NCBI GenBank assembly: GCA_937907025.1
Contig: CALESJ010000002.1
Coordinates: 1 to 15,937 of the forward strand
From: an uncultured Faecalibacterium sp.
Lineage (GTDB): Bacteria > Bacillota > Clostridia > Oscillospirales > Ruminococcaceae
DNA length: 15,937 nt
Direction of reading: 5' to 3'
A program made the position numbers and the translations under genes. The notes under the pieces are model-generated. The model saw only the letters and a list, made by a program, of their open reading frames with translations. It searched no databases and had not been told where the DNA came from. Shown piece after piece: positions 12,002-15,937 of the stretch; position 1 is the stretch's first letter, and every line of letters starts with the position of its first letter.

Positions 12002-15000
12002 TTAATGAACCTCCGTTCTTTTGTTAGTTTCTTTCCTTCGGCGGGACAAAATGAAAAGTAACGCAACCAGCGCAGCAATGAGTAGGGCCACGCCCAGCAC
12101 GGCGGCGGCCGCCTGCAGGGCTGACAGCATGGGATGATAGTGCGCCGTTACCGTCCAGTGATACAGGCCGTCGGTGTTTTCATCCCCGCCTAGGCGATAG
12201 GTGGCAAGGGCGACGCCGGATTGATTTTCGGCATCATCCTCATACACACCCACCCAGCCGGTTGCATAGACCTGCAGATCAAATACTGCGGGGCGTATCA
12301 TCATATCTTCGCCCGGCTGCCCCTGCCAGGAGCCGGTCCAGGCCGCACCGGTGATATGGTGCGTGGATGGGTCCAGCCCCAGGTAGTCCAAAATATCGTT
12401 TTCATACCCTTCGTAGACAGGCTCCAGGTCATTGTGCGGCAGGACCAGATTTCCAAGATAGATTCCCTTAACGTCAGGCCATCCGTGATAGGTGGCCGGG
12501 ATCTCCGTGCTGATCCACTGGTAATCGCCGGTCTGTTCGACCTCCACCAGGTGGCCGACAAATTCTGTGCCGTCCTCCGCTGTAAAGGTCGAAGTTTCTT
12601 CAAATTTGGGCTGTGTGGGCGAGTACCCCATATCTACATACCCGGTGTGCTTTTCCTGCGGCTGCTGTATCCAGGCGGCAGACGCCAGCTGGAGCTGGAC
12701 CGGCTGACCGCCAACATCATACTCTACCGTAGCAGGGACGGCCTCAAGCGATCTGATGTCAGCCGTTTCGACCTGACACTCGACCGGCCCGCTGATAAGG
12801 GTGGCGGTGTAGTCGCTCAGACGGTACAGCATACCATTTTGCCAGCGCAGTTGGTTCGGGGCGGTCAGGTGCTCTTTCTCCGGCTCCTCCGTTGTGGCGT
12901 CGTAGGTGACCGTATACGTCTCGTCGCCTGTCTGCGCCCATTCTTTTCTGTACTGGCTGCGATCAAATTCTACATATCCGTACTTTGCCTTGTTCGTGAA
13001 TGCGGTTTCCGGGCGGTTATACTCTGGCTGCTTATCCTCGTTGATGATAACGCTTGTGGGGCGGCCATCGGCCAGCACCAGTGTTGCGTTGCCCAGTTGG
13101 TCATCCACATCGTATAGGATTTTGGCATTGTAGTCTGCGTTGGTCAGCCAGAGTGTGCCATTGTCCTCGGTCAGCGTGAAGGCATAGCCGCGTTTACCGA
13201 GATCGGAGCCGGTGTCCGTGGAATGGGTGCCAGGCTCATCATTGCGCCAGTAATCGCCGTAGTACCCGGCAGGAGCCTGGCTCTCCACAATGAGGAATTT
13301 CCCTTCATTGGAGAACCAGCGCCCGCTATCCGGGTAATCTGTCTGTGTGTCCTCGAAATAAAGGTATCCTTCTTCGTAGTGTGTCCAGTCGCTGTGCAGT
13401 GTAGTTACAGTGTAGTAACCATCCTCGCGGCGCACGATTTTGTAGTTGGTGCTGACCTCATACTGGTTATTCCGCTCGTTCCACTCGTACAAAGTCCAGG
13501 TCGTGTCCGGCAGGATAAATTCGCCGGTGGCATTATCGACTTTTTTAATGAGGACTTTTGTTTTGTAGGGCATGTTGCGAGAAGCGGTTTCGCCCAGGAA
13601 CTCATAGGTAGGATAGTCTGGGTGGACGATAATCTCCTCGCTCCAACCGATGACCCAGGTGTTATGCTCCCAGGCTTTCAGATTGTAGGAGGCCGGGGCT
13701 TTTAGCTCGACGATCCGATACTTGCCCTGGTTGGCCTGATGGTAGTAGAGCACGCCTTGCTTGCCCTCCCAGCCTTCAAAAAAGGCGTCGCCAATCAGGT
13801 TCACAGTGTACTTTCCATCTTCACGGCGCACGACCTGGTAATGGGTGCTCTTTTCATATTCACCTTTTTCGGGGTTCCACTCCTGGATTTCAAAGGTGGT
13901 GTCTGCATCAACCAGGCCGCCGGTGAGGGCGTCGCGCTTTTCCCAAACAACGGTGCTGTACCAGGGATTGTTGCGGAACAGGTTGTTTTCGTCGTATTCT
14001 TCCAGCGCCGGACTGAAAACGTCGAGTGTCACCACGCTGCCGTCGCCCAGCTCGATCAGGGTCCCGCCCTTATTTTCCGTCAGGACGTGGGCATTGTACT
14101 CGCTATCCGTGAGGGTGATTGTGGAGCCATCGTCGGTCAGCCGAATATAATAGGCATGCTTCCCAGCATCCTCAACCTCAAAATTGGGTGTCTCGCGTGA
14201 GCCAGTCCAGTCGCCGTAGTATCCATACGGGGACTTAGATTCCACCACGACAAACTGGCCGTCAGTGGTGACTGCACGCTCGTCGATGGAGAAGTCAATC
14301 GGCTCATAGTCGGTATAATACTGCGGGTGTTCAGTTGTGGTGCCGTCGCTGTTCACAGTATCTTCTCGGACATCGCACAGAGTATCCTCGTAGTACAGGT
14401 TGCCTTCTTCATACTGTGACCAGTCATCATGCAGGCAGGTGATGGTGTACAGGCCCTCGGTGTCCCGAACAAAGGCATAGTCTTTGCTTTTTTCGTACAG
14501 GCCGCGTTCCTCGTTCCACTGGTAGAGCGTGAATACAGCATCGTCCACGATGATCTCGCCGGTATGGGCTTCGATTTTTTTGATGATGACTTTGTTCCCC
14601 TGCGGGCGGTTGTAGTCTGCATCGTCGCCGGTATAGCTGTAGGTCTGATCGCTGGCAGTGATTTCAAATTCCTGGCTCCAGTGTTCGACCCAATCGGTCC
14701 CCTGCAGGGCGGCATCGGTATACCCTGCGGGTGCGGTGACTTCTTCGATACGGAATTTGCCCAGGTTGTCCTGAGTGTAATACACATACCCCTCGGTCCA
14801 ATCGGTGTAGACCGGGTTGGTCACGGTCACAGTGTACAGGCCGTTTTCCAGGCGCGTGACGCGGTAGTTGCTGCTGATCTCGTATTCGTTGGCGTCCACA
14901 TTCCATTCATAGAAAACATACTCCGCATCTTCTGTGATGCGTCCGCCGGTGAGGGCGTCGCGCTTTTCCCAGGTTACATGCGCCTGCCAGGGCTGATTTG

Positions 15001-15937
15001 CCACAACAGCAGTAGTGGAGCCGTTAGACGGTACAGAAACAGAACCAGAACTGCTGTCCGTGGGGTCGAAACCGTGCGGGACAGTCGTTTCCTCGTAGTC
15101 AATCGTGATTTTTGCCAGCTGGTCTTTTGCTTCGGCAATGGCTGCGTCAACCATGGATTGAGCCTCATTTTGCAGCTGGGCAATCGCGTTGTTCTTGGCG
15201 GCCTCGGCGGCAGCGTTGGCCTCCTCCTGTGTGTTGTATGGTCCTTCTTTGCCGCTCAATGTGGTGGTGCTGGTTTTTGTTACTTCGTAATGAAGCGTCC
15301 AGGTGGCAGAGGCCGCGCCGTCCACTGTGGTCACAATCTGCGGGTCGCCAATGGTCCAGGTGCCGCCGCTGATCGTGCCGCTGGAAGGATTGGGGGTCAG
15401 CTTGAAGATGGCATCATCCAACTTCTCATGGGTGATGTTGGCAGACTTGTCAATGTGAACGGTATAGGTCAAATCGAAGCTGCCGCTGGCAGACTGCGGT
15501 GAAGCAGTCCAATCTGCGGAATAGTATTGCATCTCCGGTACATCGGGAAGACCGCTTGTATCGTCATCGTCAAGAACGGGGCCGCCAACAATAACAATAC
15601 GCTGCCAGTTATAGCTGGCTGGAGGGAAGAATGCATATGTGTAGTAACCTGTATCCCCCGGAGCGTAGGGGACAGCGGAAAGCGAGTCGTCACTTATACC
15701 CACAATCGACTGTAGATACATTTGCGCTGCAACACTGTTCGGATAGTGTTCGATAATCCAAAGCTGGGTGTCGTTGTAATACTCATAGGCTGTTTTCAGC
15801 ACGTCGTTGCTGGTGGTGGAGTAGGTGGTTGTTGCGCTGGCTGCAAAGCTGCTGCCAGCAAAATCATTTGCATCGTGGCTCTTGGACAAAAGCCCCAGGG
15901 AAAGCTGATTGAGGCCGCCCCAAATGTTTATCTGGTT
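12002..15937 (-). CDS. Partial SpaA/Cna-B repeat surface protein (5' end outside window)
   Basis: The frame is open to the right edge: a TTG at 15889 could start translation, but codons upstream to 15937 continue without a stop and no ribosome binding site precedes the TTG, so the gene starts outside. At least 1311 residues are visible; numbers below count from 15889. Residues about 205-262 are an Ala-rich helix. Four prealbumin-fold modules follow in an A-B-A-B order: A1 about 305-432 (WEKRDALTGG), B1 433-605 (IIKKIEAHTGE), A2 645-775 (WEKRDALTGG) and B2 776-925 (LIKKVDNATGE). Each has the opening Lys and a closing E-x-x-(A/S)-P block such as EEVTAPAGY, as needed for isopeptide bonds. Residues about 970-1240 are a further beta-rich region. 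A membrane helix (about 1256-1281) and RRRKETNKR end the protein, with no LPXTG. It is probably a mating-contact adhesin or pilin-like protein, first visible gene of the transfer operon. Confidence 0.88.
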   Translation of the reverse strand, partial: NQINIWGGLNQLSLGLLSKSHDANDFAGSSFAASATTTYSTTSNDVLKTAYEYYNDTQLWIIEHYPNSVAAQMYLQSIVGISDDSLSAVPYAPGDTGYYTYAFFPPASYNWQRIVIVGGPVLDDDDTSGLPDVPEMQYYSADWTASPQSASGSFDLTYTVHIDKSANITHEKLDDAIFKLTPNPSSGTISGGTWTIGDPQIVTTVDGAASATWTLHYEVTKTSTTTLSGKEGPYNTQEEANAAAEAAKNNAIAQLQNEAQSMVDAAIAEAKDQLAKITIDYEETTVPHGFDPTDSSSGSVSVPSNGSTTAVVANQPWQAHVTWEKRDALTGGRITEDAEYVFYEWNVDANEYEISSNYRVTRLENGLYTVTVTNPVYTDWTEGYVYYTQDNLGKFRIEEVTAPAGYTDAALQGTDWVEHWSQEFEITASDQTYSYTGDDADYNRPQGNKVIIKKIEAHTGEIIVDDAVFTLYQWNEERGLYEKSKDYAFVRDTEGLYTITCLHDDWSQYEEGNLYYEDTLCDVREDTVNSDGTTTEHPQYYTDYEPIDFSIDERAVTTDGQFVVVESKSPYGYYGDWTGSRETPNFEVEDAGKHAYYIRLTDDGSTITLTDSEYNAHVLTENKGGTLIELGDGSVVTLDVFSPALEEYDENNLFRNNPWYSTVVWEKRDALTGGLVDADTTFEIQEWNPEKGEYEKSTHYQVVRREDGKYTVNLIGDAFFEGWEGKQGVLYYHQANQGKYRIVELKAPASYNLKAWEHNTWVIGWSEEIIVHPDYPTYEFLGETASRNMPYKTKVLIKKVDNATGEFILPDTTWTLYEWNERNNQYEVSTNYKIVRREDGYYTVTTLHSDWTHYEEGYLYFEDTQTDYPDSGRWFSNEGKFLIVESQAPAGYYGDYWRNDEPGTHSTDTGSDLGKRGYAFTLTEDNGTLWLTNADYNAKILYDVDDQLGNATLVLADGRPTSVIINEDKQPEYNRPETAFTNKAKYGYVEFDRSQYRKEWAQTGDETYTVTYDATTEEPEKEHLTAPNQLRWQNGMLYRLSDYTATLISGPVECQVETADIRSLEAVPATVEYDVGGQPVQLQLASAAWIQQPQEKHTGYVDMGYSPTQPKFEETSTFTAEDGTEFVGHLVEVEQTGDYQWISTEIPATYHGWPDVKGIYLGNLVLPHNDLEPVYEGYENDILDYLGLDPSTHHITGAAWTGSWQGQPGEDMMIRPAVFDLQVYATGWVGVYEDDAENQSGVALATYRLGGDENTDGLYHWTVTAHYHPMLSALQAAAAVLGVALLIAALVALLFILSRRRKETNKRTEVH
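13115..14977 (-). repeat. Two-cassette (A-B)x2 Cna-B module duplication
   Basis: Modules A1 (14594-14977), B1 (14075-14593), A2 (13565-13957) and B2 (13115-13564) alternate, so one A-B cassette has been duplicated. A 29-bp stretch is identical at 13917-13945 and 14943-14971, where both A modules encode WEKRDALTGG. The rest has diverged clearly at both DNA and protein level. Confidence 0.8.

Noticed and set aside
14429..15502. Plus-strand frame of 357 codons opposite the Cna-B protein, and similar plus-strand frames at 3087-3773, 7387-8094 and 12221-13117
   Set aside because: All mirror convincing minus-strand genes and show no recognisable domain or start signal.
15890..15937. TTG at 15889 as the true start of the surface protein
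   Set aside because: The frame continues open to the window edge, there is no ribosome binding site before the TTG, and no signal peptide follows it.

Overview
The window looks like the interior of an integrative and conjugative element (or related conjugative plasmid) from a gut-type Clostridia/Oscillospiraceae host. This rests on the gene set (MOB-P type relaxase, ribbon-helix-helix accessory protein, TnpV-like protein, VirB4 and VirB6-like transfer proteins, M23 wall hydrolase, SpaA/Cna-B surface protein, toprim/DUF3991 protein), on strong AGGAGG-type ribosome binding sites and on fairly GC-rich coding sequence. No chromosomal housekeeping gene, tRNA, integrase or VirD4 coupling protein is visible. 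The host assignment is inference.

Every convincing gene lies on the minus strand, so the reading order is right to left. 15937-12002: 3' part of a large Cna-B-repeat surface protein, cut by the window edge. 11964-10939: toprim/DUF3991 protein. 10898-10623: small two-helix membrane protein. 10559-9699: VirB6/TrbL-like channel protein. 9641-8703: polytopic membrane protein of unknown function. 8580-5944: VirB4 ATPase with a VirB3/PrgI-like membrane N-terminus. 5940-4624: membrane-anchored M23 peptidase. Gaps are 3-122 bp, so this block is probably one transfer operon. Next comes a 323-bp non-coding region (4301-4623) rich in repeats, which is the best oriT or control-region candidate. After it come the processing genes: ribbon-helix-helix protein (4300-3890) and relaxase (3722-2358). 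Then come a TnpV-like protein (2164-1505) and the N-terminal 466 codons of a very large protein (1399 to the left edge, still open), probably the element's helicase/methylase-type giant protein.

The most unusual signal is a 68-bp repeat, found in three ungapped intergenic copies (2284-2351, 3779-3846, 8621-8688). Each has a perfect 19-bp palindrome at one end and a conserved GCTTATTTGCAAA at the other. Two copies lie in the same orientation just upstream of the relaxase and VirB4 start codons, each followed by a second GC hairpin before the ribosome binding site. The third is inverted directly after the relaxase stop, so the relaxase gene is bracketed by inverted repeats. A fourth short remnant may lie at 9676-9693. 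Other signals are six copies of TGTATTGC in the oriT candidate, and an apparent promoter-terminator-RBS leader in front of the giant gene.

Inferred working of the set: the ribbon-helix-helix protein and relaxase nick and pilot one DNA strand; VirB4, the VirB6-like protein and the small membrane proteins form the secretion channel; the M23 peptidase opens the wall; the Cna-B protein mediates contact between cells; and the toprim protein acts on the transferred DNA.
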